From UBA12078 sp964556955 (GTDB lineage Bacteria; Patescibacteriota; Dojkabacteria; SC72): a stretch of 5,124 nucleotides of DNA. Shown here piece by piece: positions 5,107 through 5,124 of the stretch. Each line of letters begins with the position of its first letter. Within the stretch, counting starts at the first letter, position 1. Location: contig CAZKXP010000041.1 in the NCBI GenBank assembly GCA_964556955.1, positions 1-5,124 on the forward strand, in the 5' to 3' direction. The notes beneath the pieces are model-generated. The model saw only the letters and a list, made by a program, of their open reading frames with translations. It searched no databases and was not told the origin of the DNA. A program made the translations under genes and the position numbers.

Positions 5107-5124
5107 GATTGCAACTAAAGCTTC

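Overview
The window is AT-rich and tightly packed bacterial chromosome, with no mobile element, CRISPR array or phage gene in view. Very short intergenic gaps, no recognisable Shine-Dalgarno sequence before any start, small single-pass membrane proteins of unknown function and a DUF2177-type membrane protein together suggest a streamlined bacterium, perhaps of the Patescibacteria/CPR radiation. That placement is an inference from style, not from a marker gene.

Left half, minus strand (1951 down to 1): a DNA-repair operon read leftward. It starts with an endonuclease IV (nfo) that keeps all nine metal-ligand positions. Next comes a 43-residue single-pass membrane peptide, and last a UvrD/PcrA-type superfamily 1 helicase that runs off the left edge. 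The junctions are extremely tight: the peptide's ATG directly follows the nfo stop (TAGATG), and the helicase GTG shares one base with the peptide's stop (TAGTG). This suggests coupled translation.

Centre (1952-2003): a 52-bp divergent promoter region. A TGCTACAAT extended -10 faces nfo only 5 nt from its ATG, and a consensus TATAAT faces right toward a tRNA.

Right half, plus strand (2004-4677): tRNA-Ser(GCU) with encoded CCA and a poorly paired anticodon stem is followed after only 5 nt by an aminoglycoside-phosphotransferase-fold kinase. Then come three envelope genes with small gaps: a four-helix DUF2177 membrane protein, a membrane-anchored peptide with a six-cysteine pacifastin/VWC-like motif, and a membrane-anchored protein with a large acidic outer domain. 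They may form one transcription unit started at the tRNA promoter, with possible internal -10 elements.

Right edge (5106 down to 4666): a convergent minus-strand gene of unknown function whose 3' end overlaps the acidic protein gene by 12 bp. Its frame stays open to the window edge, so its true start may lie outside. No stretch over 300 bases lacks a gene. All six complete reading frames, and the edge gene, end in TAA or TAG, never TGA.

The most notable points are the coupled membrane peptide inside a repair operon, the pacifastin-like cysteine motif in a bacterial membrane peptide, the near-leaderless gene starts (including a kinase gene 5 nt behind a tRNA), and the mismatched anticodon stem.
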